Source: Reticulascus tulasneorum (Eukaryota > Ascomycota > Sordariomycetes > Glomerellales > Reticulascaceae). From it: 64,000 bases of DNA. The notes under the pieces are model-generated. The model ran no database searches. It worked only from the letters and a program-made list of their open reading frames with translations, and was not told the DNA's origin. The DNA is taken from the NCBI GenBank assembly GCA_001557505.1, contig LSAX01000011.1, positions 1,736,001-1,800,000 of the forward strand, read 5' to 3'. Shown here in pieces: positions 1 through 10,673 of this stretch (position 1 is its first letter; the number at the start of each line of letters is the position of its first letter). The translations under genes and the position numbers were made by a program.

Positions 1-497
1 AGCCAGGAGGATGCCCCCAAGAGTCGATAGAATTACCGAGTCAAATTTAAAACTAAGTTCTCATCACTCGCTTAAGTTCACAGTATCACTGGGCAGATGA
101 TATCATATCACACATATTGCGTCTTTGATCAAGCCGTTGAACCACCAAAAAGACAACCACGGTGCAGTGGCGCGCGACTCCATTGTCCTATCTCGGCTAT
201 CCCCGTCCCAGAAACGCCACCCGCAACCCGGAAAGCCATAGCATAATTCGAGGGCGCCAGGCATGCCCTCATGCCAACTCCCAGTGCTCTGCTCTTCAGC
301 AAGGAATACAGGTATTATACAAATGTCCTCTGCCTCGAAATGACCCGAAGAACCCTGGCATATAGTGTCATAACTCAATTACTTTTGGACAAATCCGCTC
401 GCCCAACTCTTTTTTTCGTTTTGAAAACTCGGGGACCATCCACTGCTTTGAGGATGCCCCGAGATATACCAGCACTGCGTCTTGGACCATGGCCCCA
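1..497. other. Intergenic, no gene seen
   Basis: No reading frame here resembles a conserved protein, and no RNA gene is visible. It lies at the 3' side of the minus-strand gene that ends at 498 and probably holds its 3' UTR. Confidence 0.5.
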
Positions 498-2087
498 TCA
501 CGCATCGTCAGGCAACGTTCGGCTGAGCCCAGCTCCAGCCCACCACTCGTCCGGAATGTCTTCCCTGCGCGAAAGGTTCCTAAAGATGCGTTGCATGCCA
601 TCCCAGGCATCGTCGTGCCCGCTTTGAGGACCCGGAACCGAATCAGCGTCAGCATCACTTTGAGCCGCCGTAGCTCTTCTTTCCTCGCTGTTGCCTCTCG
701 GAAGGATGTCGGCAGGAGGACTGTCACGAGGCCCTCCACTTGAAACTGCAGGCACGGATGTGCGGGACTGCCGGTCCTGAGGCCGAGGGAAACGGCGTGC
801 TCGCATTTCCACCGGTATTTCGTCTGGCATATCACGCCTGGCATCTTCCAACTGCCGGACTCGTTCGCGTAGCACATGCAACCGTTGAGCCTGTTGGGCC
901 CTTTGAATATCAACTGGCCTCGCCTCACCCCGGACAAATGATACCGTCCCAGGATCAACAGTGTCGAGATCCCTCACAAACCGCCGGTACCTCGAGGGGT
1001 AATTCATCGACCAGTGCTCAGTGCCGATGGACAGATCATCGGGATCCTCGCTATCTGAATTCTCACACCCAGACTCGCAGGGCTGCTCCATCACAGAGTC
1101 ATCGGCCATTTCAGGTCCGGTGAGCGATGTGCTAGATGATGCAGCCGCGCTTTGGGATTGAGCTGCGGATGCTGAGGCCGAGGCTGAGGCAAAAGATGAC
1201 CCCACGCTTGGAGGCTGTGGATCGGGGGTCAGGGTGCTCAGAAGGGTATCCCAGACACCATCGCCTTCAGGGCTAAGACTCCTCTCACGGTCTCCTAGCC
1301 CATCGACAGGCGGAGCTCGGCGATGGCTACCACGCATGAGGTATCCCCGGGCGTTCGCCAGCGGTGCAGGAGGCACATCCGGTAGATCGGGGCTGCGATC
1401 AAAACGAGCAGCAACCTGACCAGCCTGAAATAAGTCAGTTTTTACGATCAGCAGACAAGGGAATAACCCGGATATTGTGCAATCGATTATACACAGCAGA
1501 GAATGGCCACTTACAATGCGATGTCGCCGACGGCGCGAGTCACCACCGGCGTCGTCCAAGTTTCGTGATTGCGCATGGCGAGAAAGCGACCTCGGCATTG
1601 GCACATCTACATCGCCAACCTCGGGCGCCGTGTACGCGAGTGGCGGCGGGGGGCTGTTGCTGCTTCTCATATGTTCCACCCATCGCTCACCAAACAGAGA
1701 CACTAGACGCTCCTCATTGATCATGTTTCCGCGGCTCGCCATCTCCCGAAGAGCGTCGCGGAGAGGTCGATGACGAGAGCTTTGCGCATCCGAGCTCGTC
1801 GGTATGTATGCCTCAGGCGGAGGGGGATAACCCGACTCTATCCACGGGTATCGCGGCGGCCGAGACAGCTGATCCGCAGTACCGGAGCCGCCGGCGGGGT
1901 AAGTCTCCCGAATTGCAGCATAGCGACGCCGTATCGCGCGGTTTTCGCGTTCATCTGGGCGACGGCTGCGGCGTATGGATGATCGAGGATGGTGAAGGGC
2001 TGCGCTCTTCTCTGCGGAATTGGAAGGGATATCGGATTCAACCGGGGCGACAAACAATCTACAAGCGGGAAAATGAGGAATCAGCAA
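498..2087 (-). CDS. Uncharacterised Ser/Arg-rich fungal protein
   Basis: I do not recognise a named family. The frame is open for the whole stretch, but bases 1425-1514 look like a 90-bp intron (donor GTAAGTGG, acceptor TTATTTCAG on the minus strand). It is a multiple of three and lacks a stop, so it reads through. Removing it gives exons 1515-2087 and 498-1424, about 499 residues. The N-terminal third is basic (SSIRRSRRPDERENRAIRRR). A conserved-looking helix follows (EERLVSLFGERWVEHMR), then an Ala/Ser-rich low-complexity tract, an acidic patch, a short coiled-coil-like helix, and a C-terminal block with Trp residues (DEWWAGAGLSRTL). The composition is that of a largely disordered regulatory protein. 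I infer it is a real gene from the long open frame and the intron signals. Function is unknown, and the start at 2087 is not certain. Confidence 0.6.
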   Translation of the reverse strand: MLIPHFPACRLFVAPVESDIPSNSAEKSAALHHPRSSIRRSRRPDERENRAIRRRYAAIRETYPAGGSGTADQLSRPPRYPWIESGYPPPPEAYIPTSSDAQSSRHRPLRDALREMASRGNMINEERLVSLFGERWVEHMRSSNSPPPPLAYTAPEVGDVDVPMPRSLSRHAQSRNLDDAGGDSRRRRHRIVSGHSLLCIIDCTISGLFPCLLIVKTDLFQAGQVAARFDRSPDLPDVPPAPLANARGYLMRGSHRRAPPVDGLGDRERSLSPEGDGVWDTLLSTLTPDPQPPSVGSSFASASASASAAQSQSAAASSSTSLTGPEMADDSVMEQPCESGCENSDSEDPDDLSIGTEHWSMNYPSRYRRFVRDLDTVDPGTVSFVRGEARPVDIQRAQQAQRLHVLRERVRQLEDARRDMPDEIPVEMRARRFPRPQDRQSRTSVPAVSSGGPRDSPPADILPRGNSEERRATAAQSDADADSVPGPQSGHDDAWDGMQRIFRNLSRREDIPDEWWAGAGLSRTLPDDA

Positions 2088-2938
2088 CGTGTACGGTATT
2101 CAAATTTTGGCAGGCATCTGATAATAAGAACAACTCCAAGCCGGGATGAATAGTTGACAAAAATTGCAACGAGGTGGATGAGTTGACGCGACTGGTTCGG
2201 ACCAGGCTGAGGGTGCGCCGCTATTTGGGCGCGGCGCGGCGCATTCCAAGTGTCACGGGCGGCAAAAAAGGAAAGGACAAAACAACGTACGGTAGACCCA
2301 TGGTTGGCAGAGGCAAGAAGGGAATTGGAGTCGGATTTCGAGGACCGGAGAGAAGGCTAGAGAGTGCGAGTCCTGTCGCGGGATAAAGGCGACTTTTTTC
2401 TCGATGCAGATGGCTCGCCTCGTGATGAACCGTGGCGATGCGCAAGCGTGGACGTTGGGGGGCCCTTCTTGGTCGTGCCTCTCTTTTTTTCGTGGGGCGA
2501 CGGAGGATGAAGGGACGAAGGAAAAACAAGAAGGGGGGAGAAGCGAGAGGGTAGCCTTTTCTGAGTGGTCGGCATGTTTTTATGCAATCATTTTGTGAAG
2601 GGCGGACGTGGAATGTGGCTGTCACGGGGGCGCCAGAGTGCACAAGGGATAAAGGGGTAAAATAATAGGTAATTAGATCCCGGTACTTCCACGAATGGTG
2701 TAAAGTGGTTGGCTGTCGTTGTATCTCTACAAGTCCAGACGTGTCGAGCATAACTCTTTCATATGTGGCTGGAGAGTCCCCGGCGCCCCCACCAGATCGA
2801 CGAAAACGGAGATCGCCCGTGGCTTGTCGGAGCTGACGGGGGGAGCCACGCCCTATCATCCGTGAGACCGAAACCATGAGCCAACTAGGTGGGTTTATGA
2901 TGCCGTAAATGTGTTAATGGACTCTGTTTCCATTCTTC
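2088..2938. other. Divergent intergenic region
   Basis: It lies between the minus-strand unknown gene and the plus-strand DUF218 gene and should hold both promoters. It has purine- and pyrimidine-rich tracts (about 2460-2560). I see no convincing coding sequence. Confidence 0.5.
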
Positions 2939-3828
2939 ATGTTCCCAACCCACCTCGTGATAGTGTGCTGTCATGGAATATGGCAGGGCGGGCCACAGCT
3001 GGGAGGCGCCGAGTCTGAATGGCTGATTGCAGGTTTTCAGACTGGAGAAACCCCAACCTTCATCGAGCATATCAAGGCTGGCCTACGTTGTCTCGGGAAG
3101 GATGAGGATTCAATCTTGGTGTTTTCAGGGTTTGGCTCCCCCTAGCTAGGATTGGCTTCATGAAAGACTCTCACACACATGATATCCCATCTCCCCCCCC
3201 CCCCCCCCAACCCAAAAAGTGTACAATGTGCAGTCACTAACTTACTGGATCAAGCGGCCCGACTCGAAAAGAAACCCAGCTCTCGGAGGCCCAAAGCTAC
3301 TTAAATCTCGCAGCCGCAAACGCCTACTTCTCTATCCTACCCGCAGATATCACCACCAGTTCCCGCATCTATGCTGAAGAGCGAGCACTGGACTCATATC
3401 ACAATGTGCTCTTTTCGCTGATCCAGTTCTGGCGCACCCACGAGAGCTGGCCCGGAAAACTCACCATCATCAGCCATGGATTCAAGAAGGCCCGTTTGGT
3501 TGATGGGCATTGCGCAGCCATCGGCTTCCCGCTTGAGCGGATTGCGTACGTGGGGATCGATCCACCGGGGATGACGGTTTCCGGGGACGGGGAGGTGGAG
3601 AAAGGGGATGCGATGGAGGGCGTGCGGCAGGCGGTTGGTGAGTGGATAGAGGATCCGCATGGCGTTGGGGAGGTGCTGGCTGGAAAGAGGGCGAGGAGGA
3701 ATCCCTGGGGTGTTTCCCAGGAGCTGTTCTTGACGGAGGATGAGCTGTCGAGGAGTGGAATACGGACGAGGAAACTTGCTAGTGGAGGCGATGCTCTAGA
3801 AGATTGCACTACCAGGCCGTGGATCTGA
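2939..3828 (+). CDS. DUF218 (YdcF-like) domain protein
   Basis: Two exons, 2939-3129 and 3255-3828, give about 254 residues. The join restores the glycine-rich loop VFSGGPTRKE, then SEAQSYLNLAAANAY; exon 1 supplies HLVIVCCHGIW near the N-terminus. This pattern (hydrophobic strand, Cys-His-Gly, a GGPT turn and a downstream ISHGFKKAR strand) is the fungal version of the DUF218/YdcF Rossmann-like fold. Bacterial members act in envelope metabolism; fungal members have no established reaction. No signal peptide or membrane segment is obvious, so I infer a soluble protein. The intron (3130-3254) has a weak donor, GTTTGG, and holds a run of 16 C. Alternative splicing is possible, but only this join keeps the family motif. 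Confidence 0.75.
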
Positions 3829-3884
3829 TCATTTCATCATTACCATATCAGAGTTTCAGACATTCTCTAGTCCATACTTGTATT

Positions 3885-4998
3885 CTACTTCCCACCGAGC
3901 GCCTGAGCAATGGCCTCGACCAAAAACTCGCACGCATCATCTAATACCTCCTTCGGGAACGCATGCCCCATGCCCTCATAGACCTTATCCTCGACAGAGA
4001 CGCCCCCATCCGCATACCACGTCGTGGTTGACTCTTTCAAGAAGTCTAAAAACGGCTTTGACAGCCGGTACGGCACCATCTTATCCGCACCGCCCGAGCA
4101 GACGAGGAACTTCTTGCCCTTGATGTGCGCATCCAGCAGTGGCCGCAAGCGCTTCTGCTCTTCCTCGTCCGGGCTCACGACTATATCGCCTGTGCCGAAT
4201 AGTATGCCCTTTGGATCGTTCTTGAGACTTGTCTTCACCAGGTCCTTGGGGAAGTCCTTGCTTCCTACGAATGAAGCCCCGTTATCCGAGGCCTTGAACG
4301 TCTGGAGCTTGGATAAGCGGGCGCGGTCGGATAGTAGTGCTGTATCGAGAGTCAGCCACTGACCCAATTCGTTTCTTCTGATCTGTTTGAGGCAAGATCC
4401 GTGGATCCGGAGGAAGCAACTTACCCAGGTAATCAGGGCATCCGATAACCTCAACACCGGCATTGACTCTCTCATCCTTAAACATAAGCTGCCATGCACT
4501 ATGCCCACCCAAACTCACCCCCAGCACAAGATGCTGGTCAACTTCCCACTCCGCGGCCCCGTCATCTTCGACAGCTAGCTTCAGATACCCCTCGACTACG
4601 TCGATCAGGCCCTGGTTATCACTCACCATCCCTGCGATCATTCCATACATGTCTACCGCGTGGGCTTTGTTCCCCTCTGCCCACGCCTCGTTTGCGATCT
4701 CATTGACAACCCGGCTACCATGATTGCGCTGGTCAAACGCCAGGGCCACTAATCCGCGAGATAGACTGTGGAGCTTGCGGCGGTCATTCCAGGCCGATAC
4801 GGCTCTCGCTGCAGCGGCGCCGATATATTCTTTGTTTCCTTTGCGCGGGTGGTGCAGCCAAAGGCAGGAGATTGAGCTAGTGGGGAGCGAGGAGAGCTCG
4901 GCGAGTCCGTATACGTCTACAAGGAAGCCGGCCATGTGCATGGTCTTCATAGACACCTCGGGCTGTGGAGTCTCCATGACGTTCAAAGATGACTGCAA
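3885..4998 (-). CDS. Alpha/beta-hydrolase fold protein
   Basis: Two exons, 4425-4998 and 3885-4339, are separated by an 85-bp intron (donor GTAAGT, acceptor GATACAG). The product is about 342 residues if translation starts at 4998; a Met at 4977 is an equally good start. The nucleophile elbow is GVSLGGHS, preceded by the fold's early-strand motif ALAFDQRNHGSR. Near the end, a GADKMVPY segment supplies the likely catalytic Asp and YEGMGHAFP the catalytic His. The complete triad suggests an active serine hydrolase or esterase. There is no signal peptide, so it is probably cytosolic. The substrate cannot be told from sequence. Its 3' end faces the DUF218 gene about 55 bp away. Confidence 0.8.
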
Positions 4999-5223
4999 TC
5001 AGCCAATGTACTGGCAGATGGATCAATGCGGTTGTGAGATGATATCGCAAGGCTCAAATCTTGTAGTTCAATATTCACAAAAAGAATCGTAGGAGGATTG
5101 GTGTCAATGGGTTGATAAGTGAGCTAAAGTTTTGTAGTCGAGACACGGGACTGCTGAAGTTCCAGGAGGCCGCAAATACAATGTGGGGAAGGGATCACCA
5201 CAATTATAGCAACCAAACCGATA

Positions 5224-5264
5224 TTGGCTGACGAAAGCCAAACCATTCTGGCTGATGAAAGCCA
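5224..5264. repeat. Two adjacent short hairpins (imperfect direct repeat)
   Basis: TTGGCT-GACGAA-AGCCAA is followed within 8 bases by TGGCT-GATGAA-AGCCA. Each is a small inverted repeat, and together they form an imperfect tandem repeat. It lies in the gap between two minus-strand genes, upstream of the hydrolase start. Confidence 0.6.
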
Positions 5265-5872
5265 ACAGCATGAAATGCAGGACAGGAAACTTGAACAGTA
5301 TCGACGTGGAGTCGGGGACCTGAAATTATATAAATAGAAGATTCCGGATTTCAGTCGCCAAGCTAGGCACGGGAAGGCAGGGAAAGGATGGATAACTGGG
5401 TTTCTCTGACTCAGCACCTGGTAAACCCACTCCCTACCAAGGTAGGTACCAGGTTCGCACATGGCATGCACTCACCGAGTGCTAGGCTTCATTCATTCAT
5501 TCGATGTAAACTGCTAATTCTGTATCAAAGTGCTCAAGGCACTCCTGGGGGTGCCCTATTGTCATAACCAAAAGTCCTTTAGTAAATCCGAATTGAAGAA
5601 TCCGGCATTAAGAGTTGCCCTGTTAGAGGAAAATAGACCTCCATGCCTTCCCTAACGCCATTGCTTCTGTGCCTATCCCTGCCGTCCTGCCGTGCCCATG
5701 ACCCATGTGCCATTATGATTTATGTACGTTGATCGGTATCGGTTGACTTGCTTGAACAAATCCGTTCCATGGCTCCATCAACATCAGCCCCTTGGGCTAT
5801 GTCTCGACCCCATCTTATTACGCAACTGCTCCGGCTTCAACAATTGCGTGGTGTAGCAAACATCGCCCGCCT

Positions 5873-7326
5873 TTAGTCCACCTTCCAGTGATTTGTAAGG
5901 CCACTGTCTGGGTCATCACTGCCCAAGTATAGCTCAACAGCATATAAAGCCATCGTTGCTGCGACATTCGTCCAGCGCCATACGCTTCCCCCCACGTCCC
6001 CACCTCGCAACGTCCAGCCATCCGGACCGTCACTTGTTGAGAAATGCTGCAATAGAAGACTGGTATACATCGCAATCAGAATTGATGGCGAAAAGTATGA
6101 GATGAAACCGAGCAGTCTATTGGCTGCGTCAGACTCCTCGAGTGTAGGTTCCTGCATTAGTGCCCGAGCTCCGGACTCTCGCACTGCTGGAATGATGCGG
6201 GTTGCGCAATAAAAGACGAACAGTCGGTAAGTGAGTGAGATGATCACCGAAGGAGTGATGGTTTGGAAGGCGGCGTAGAGCAGAGTCAGTGAAGAATGAA
6301 CTGCAGAAGGCAACGATCCCAGCATGTGCAAGAACGTTGAATAAGATGCCATTATTATCGGAGGCAAAGGCGGAAACTCCGGTTGTGTTGATGGCTGTTG
6401 TTCTGCAGCTGCGGTTTCGGAGGATGGCAGATAGTCGGTGAAGATTTGGTACACGCAAAGCACGACATATGCGAACAATAGCGAAGACTCAACCGGATTT
6501 CCCTTCCCACTGCCGATCCCGTATGCGCAGAGAAAGACTGCGGATGTCATTGTGACGCCAATCAGGGTCGCATCGAGATTGCTGATGGACGGAAATCGAG
6601 CAACGCGCCATAGGAAATATACGGCGCTGGCAATGATGGAGCCGGAGAATACGAGAAGCACGATCTGCCAAATATGTTAGCATGATTTGAACAAGATTCG
6701 GAGGTACCCATGTGAGATGTCTCTCGCTCGACCGGTCTCCGGAATCCCAGACTCCCCGGACAGAAGACTGCAAGCCGAGAGAAAAGAGTGCATGGAACGC
6801 TTACCAGCCAAGTGTCACTTCGACCTCTGTTCACGAGCCATCTTGTTATCTGCCCCGCCGCCTGGATCACCAGAAGACTGCAGAATCCCTCCAAGAGTTG
6901 GAAGACAGGACTCGAATATCTCAAGCTCTTATCCCAGCCCCCAAGCGTGAGATTCTCGAGCACACCGTCCTGCCCAAACATCCACTCGTTCCATGTCGAC
7001 GATTTCTGCGATCCAATTCCGTTTATAGTCCGCTCAACCCAGTTTGTGCTTCCTGCATCAACAGCGAACCGTCCCAGGGACCAAATCAGCAATCCTGGAA
7101 TGACGATCCATTGAGAAAGCCGTAAAGCTGTTGTAATCCCCCACCGAACGCGCGATGTCTCCGGTGTCACGACCTTAATCGCGGAGTAGACGAAGTAGAA
7201 CCCAGACAGCGCAAGGCTGTAGGCTAGCCCGCTATCTCGACCACCAACATCGAAGGCGACTGGGATGGAAAGAACTATGCTCAGCAGGAACACGGAACTA
7301 AAACTGACTCGCAGGAGCCACCACAT
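5873..7326 (-). CDS. ice2: Ice2 family ER membrane protein
   Basis: Exon 1 is 6805-7326 and exon 2 is 5873-6664. The 140-bp intron has GTAAGCG / TTTGGCAG borders, and the product is about 437 residues. The protein is almost entirely hydrophobic helices, about 8-10 predicted membrane spans. It begins with a signal-anchor-like stretch (SFSSVFLLSIVLSIP) and has the Ice2 features TPETSRVRWGITTALR and FSPSILIAMYTSLLLQ. In yeast, Ice2 is an ER membrane protein needed for cortical ER inheritance, for ER-plasma membrane contact and for regulating the phosphatidate phosphatase complex Nem1-Spo7. I infer the same location here. Length and hydropathy match the fungal family. The family call is confident; the start is supported by Met directly before the first span. 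Confidence 0.85.
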
Positions 7327-8873
7327 CGGCGCGACAAGCTGGCTTGGAGCCGCGCCGACCGAGTGCGTGGAAAACGTCGGTATGAGGCCACTTTCGAGGT
7401 TCGTTCTTCAGGATGCTGCTCCTAGCTGGTCGAACAACGAAGCTCAGACCGCGTTAAACAGGAAATGACCGAATATGCCGGTTGCTGAGGACGTGAAAGA
7501 CGTATATTTCATCGGCGAAAAGATCGTTCGGAGTGGATGTTTTTGTTGCTACCACACGATAGATTTTGCAGGTTTGTGAGCGGCCAGTCAGGACGGCCAG
7601 CCAGACTTGCCTAAAATGAACACCTTTTTTCTTGGGCGAGGTGGTACATAAACTGGAGCTGCCACTCTTATCGCTATCTTCACGTGGCGTCTATCGTCTG
7701 CCGAGGGTGGTCGGAATCTTGTATGTAGTGATCGGGGCCCGGTCTATTTGTGCGAGGATGATGATAACAAGAAGAATGCAAAACTAAACAGACAGCTGCA
7801 CTAGAAGCTGAAGAGACATCTGTTGGGAAATTCATCTACAGTATCCTCTAAATGAATTAGTGGGCAGAACCATGCGATCCAAAGGTCGCGTGCCCAGTAT
7901 CGAGAGAGAAATAGATCAACCTGCATTGCGACATGCATTATGCAATTACACGGCATTATGTGACCATCACATGTGACAGCCAATCATGCGAGACACCGTC
8001 TCACTTCCTTGACTTCATTCCATCTCTCCCGTGAGCCGCTTGCACTACACTTCCCTGTCCATTGGTTTTTGGTTTGTGTGCTCTATCCTTGCTAGCTCTG
8101 TTGCAGTCTTGATTTGAGTTTGAATTCTTTAGACATGTCTTTGTTCATGCAGCCCGGATTCTTTTTGCGTTGTCATACACCGGAGACCCCATTTCTCTTC
8201 CGGTAGCCCTTGTGCCGCCTCACTTGTCCGTATTTAGAACCTTTAAATCCTCTTACCGCGATTGTTAGTCGGTAATTCTGAGTTTCTGCTTCTGCATGTG
8301 ACCAACATGTGTCTGCAGTCAATAATAGCCTTGACTGACTTGGGCAATCCGTGGACTAGTAGATATGGCGCAGACAAACTGATAGGTGGGCTTTCTAGAA
8401 CACTATAGTCCATCTAATGCACCGGGTTTATAGAGAGGTTGTCGCCGCAGTTACATGGCTATTCTAAACAGTACCATGAGCGGTATGTTTCCGTAAAGGC
8501 CACTTACAAGGAATTTATATGGCCTGGACCTAGTCCATCACCCCCGACATCCAAACCCTCTTAGATCTCTTAACTACAATTTACTAGCCACCGAAAGGAG
8601 TGACAGGACCGGAAAATATATCACAGAGTTATTCTAGTGTTTTCCTATCACCCCTTTTCATGGGTAGCCTTTTGGTGTGCTCTCTGATCAATGGTTCTTT
8701 TCTTGGTTCTGTTTTCTCTGGATTATAGTTCGCTTCCCAGGGCCTTTAGCCTAGCAAGATTGCAGTTTATAAATTCTCCATTCATTTTCCTTGCTTTCTC
8801 GCTGTTTTGGAAAGAATTGAAATCGACAGAGGCTTTGGGCTTTGAAGTACTATCGTGTATCTTACATCCAGAA
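7327..8873. other. Gene-poor intergenic region
   Basis: Short frames occur on both strands, but none has family motifs, intron signals or coding-like composition. The DNA is AT-richer than the flanking genes. The first part should hold the Ice2 promoter. Confidence 0.5.
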
Positions 8874-9290
8874 TGTTAGGGATATAGTCTTTTACATATA
8901 TCCGGTGACCGTAGGCATTGTACTGATTAGTTTTGGAAGATGAGGATGGCGACGTAATGGCGATTGAATTAAAATTATTCTTATAGATCACTTTGTCTCC
9001 ATGCCAGGACTCGGCATAACACTCTTCAATACTTGTTCAGCAGCGTCATTGACAAGTTTGAATTGTACAAGATAGGTCTTTGAAAATGTGTATAAGTGAA
9101 CAGAATGGTATTCCACATATGCAGTAGAGAATTCACCTTCAGTACTTATACACACTTACTCGAACGTCTAGTCGATTTAATGTGTAAAATTGGTCATTCA
9201 CCCAGAGACGGGCCAACGGCCGTCAACCCTAGACCAATAGAACAGCAACATTGGCACCGTCAGGTAGGTGAGGGGAGCTTCTCAAGTGGA
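8874..9290 (+). mobile_element. Solo LTR / retrotransposon relic with primer-binding-site-like end
   Basis: The stretch 8874-9250 starts TGTTAGGGATATAGT and ends GAACAGCAACA, so it has the TGTT..AACA termini of a long terminal repeat, at 377 bp. Immediately after comes TTGGCACCGTCAGG, which has the TGG start and position of a tRNA primer-binding site, then a short leader-like sequence. A TATA-like TATAAG lies about 9090. There is no gag or pol reading frame and no second copy in the window, so I read it as one LTR plus a stub of internal region. This is inference from termini and layout. Confidence 0.45.
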
Positions 9291-10152
9291 TCGTAGAAAT
9301 CAGTGCCACTTAACTGTTGGCAAACAATAGCCGGTTTCTTCTAGTAATAACAGGCGGGTTTTACTCGGAAAGCATGCGAATTTTAATAAATGTTTCTTAT
9401 TTCAACGAATTTTGTACTCTTCTCTCTTCTCCAAGTGGCTACGTTCAGGTCGTGTCTAGGGCTTCTCGCACCCTCAAGCTTCAATACTATAAAGCCATCA
9501 TTGCTTATAAACTTGTTAAAACTAACTGTAGTGTACTCCGTACCTCGACTGCAAATCTCGATTTTAATCTTGGCATTACGGGTTGGAGAAAGCAGACTCC
9601 TTCTTTGACAAAAACCTAGCAGAATAGAATTCGGCCATGGATCGTGAGATTTAGCGAATTTTCGCGCTCAATGGTCACAAAGATGCTTTCAATTGGGATA
9701 TACTAGTGGGTGACGTGCTAGAACTGGTTTTTGTATGAGTTAATCGAGATTGAATCCGAAATGCCTCTCCCGAATGCCATGCCCAGCACTTCTTAGGGTC
9801 ACATCGTAGCGCTGCTTGGCTGTAACAGCGTTCGTAGTCAGCAACTCCGTGTCCAAAATAGGCCAACTATGTTTTCGAGAGACAGATTGCTAAGACAATG
9901 GCTGGGAGCCACTTGATATTGCCTGTAAATTAACCTGATGGTCATGCTGCCCCTCTTGTCCATTTATCCGCCAGTGCTGGCTCTCCCGGAGAGGGCTCCA
10001 ATACTTTGCAAAGCGGGCTCGGCCACTGCCGGTCACAACTAAACCGGGGATATGTAAGACCCTGGGAATCTATAAAGTAGCTGAATACCACCTTGGTTCG
10101 TGATACATTCTTTCGTTCGCTTTTGACCACCTCTACGTTGCTCTCCTCAAAA
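9291..10152. other. Intergenic, no gene seen
   Basis: This is AT-rich DNA between the LTR-like relic and the secreted-protein gene. The last 150 bases should hold that gene's promoter; a TATAAA-like element lies near 10070. Nothing else is supported. Confidence 0.45.
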
Positions 10153-10673
10153 ATGCGCTGTCTCCTCGCCCTGTCGCTGCTTCTGTCGTCCATCTCTGGG
10201 CTGGCACTCGCCAAACCTGAGCAGATTCGAGGCGTACGGGAGCCAATTTACCATTTGTACCTCCAAGCCTACCCAAAGGACAAGTCTATTCCAGTTTTAG
10301 GCCCTGAGGCTTCGAGCGAAAAGTTCAACATCGCAGGAACTATCCAGTCTACCAACACGAGCTTGTACCTCAACGTCGGGACTAGTAGCACATCTTACAA
10401 GGCCCTGACATTCGGCAATTCATCAGTCACCAATGCTTGGGGGTTGGAAGGCGATACTATTATCACCACCACCAGTAGTAGCTTTGGCAGACGTCAGACC
10501 CTCTGCCACATATTGTTATTGTCCAGTGCTGACTGAAGAATGCAGAACTAAACTTCTTGGTGTGCAAACTAGACGGTAGCTTCTGGCAAGTCTATCTTCA
10601 GACTGGAAGCGACACTCCGAGTGGCAAGACATGCAGCAACTACCAAACAATCCACTTGCCATGCTTGTGCTGA
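10153..10673 (+). CDS. Small secreted protein, uncharacterised
   Basis: Exon 1 (10153-10492) and exon 2 (10546-10673) join across a 53-bp GT..AG intron to give 155 residues. The N-terminus is a typical signal peptide: CLLALSLLLSSISGLALA, cleaved after about residue 21. The mature part holds a block PIYHLYLQAYP, the phrase VLGPEASSEKF, possible N-glycosylation sites (NTS, NSS) and a C-terminal cysteine group (KTCSNYQTIHLPCLC). Joining exon 2 restores NFLVCKLDGSFWQVYLQTG in frame, which supports the intron. It resembles short secreted proteins seen in many Pezizomycotina with no known role. The start was chosen at the Met directly before the hydrophobic core, not an in-frame Met 60 bases upstream. 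Confidence 0.75.

Noticed and set aside
368..958. Long minus-strand frame overlapping the unknown gene
   Set aside because: It overlaps the 3' end of the gene at 498-2087 in another frame, has no family motif and no splice support.
2221..2877. Minus-strand frame of 218 codons between two genes
   Set aside because: Low-complexity Pro/Arg-rich composition from purine/pyrimidine tracts in a promoter region; no domain match recognised.
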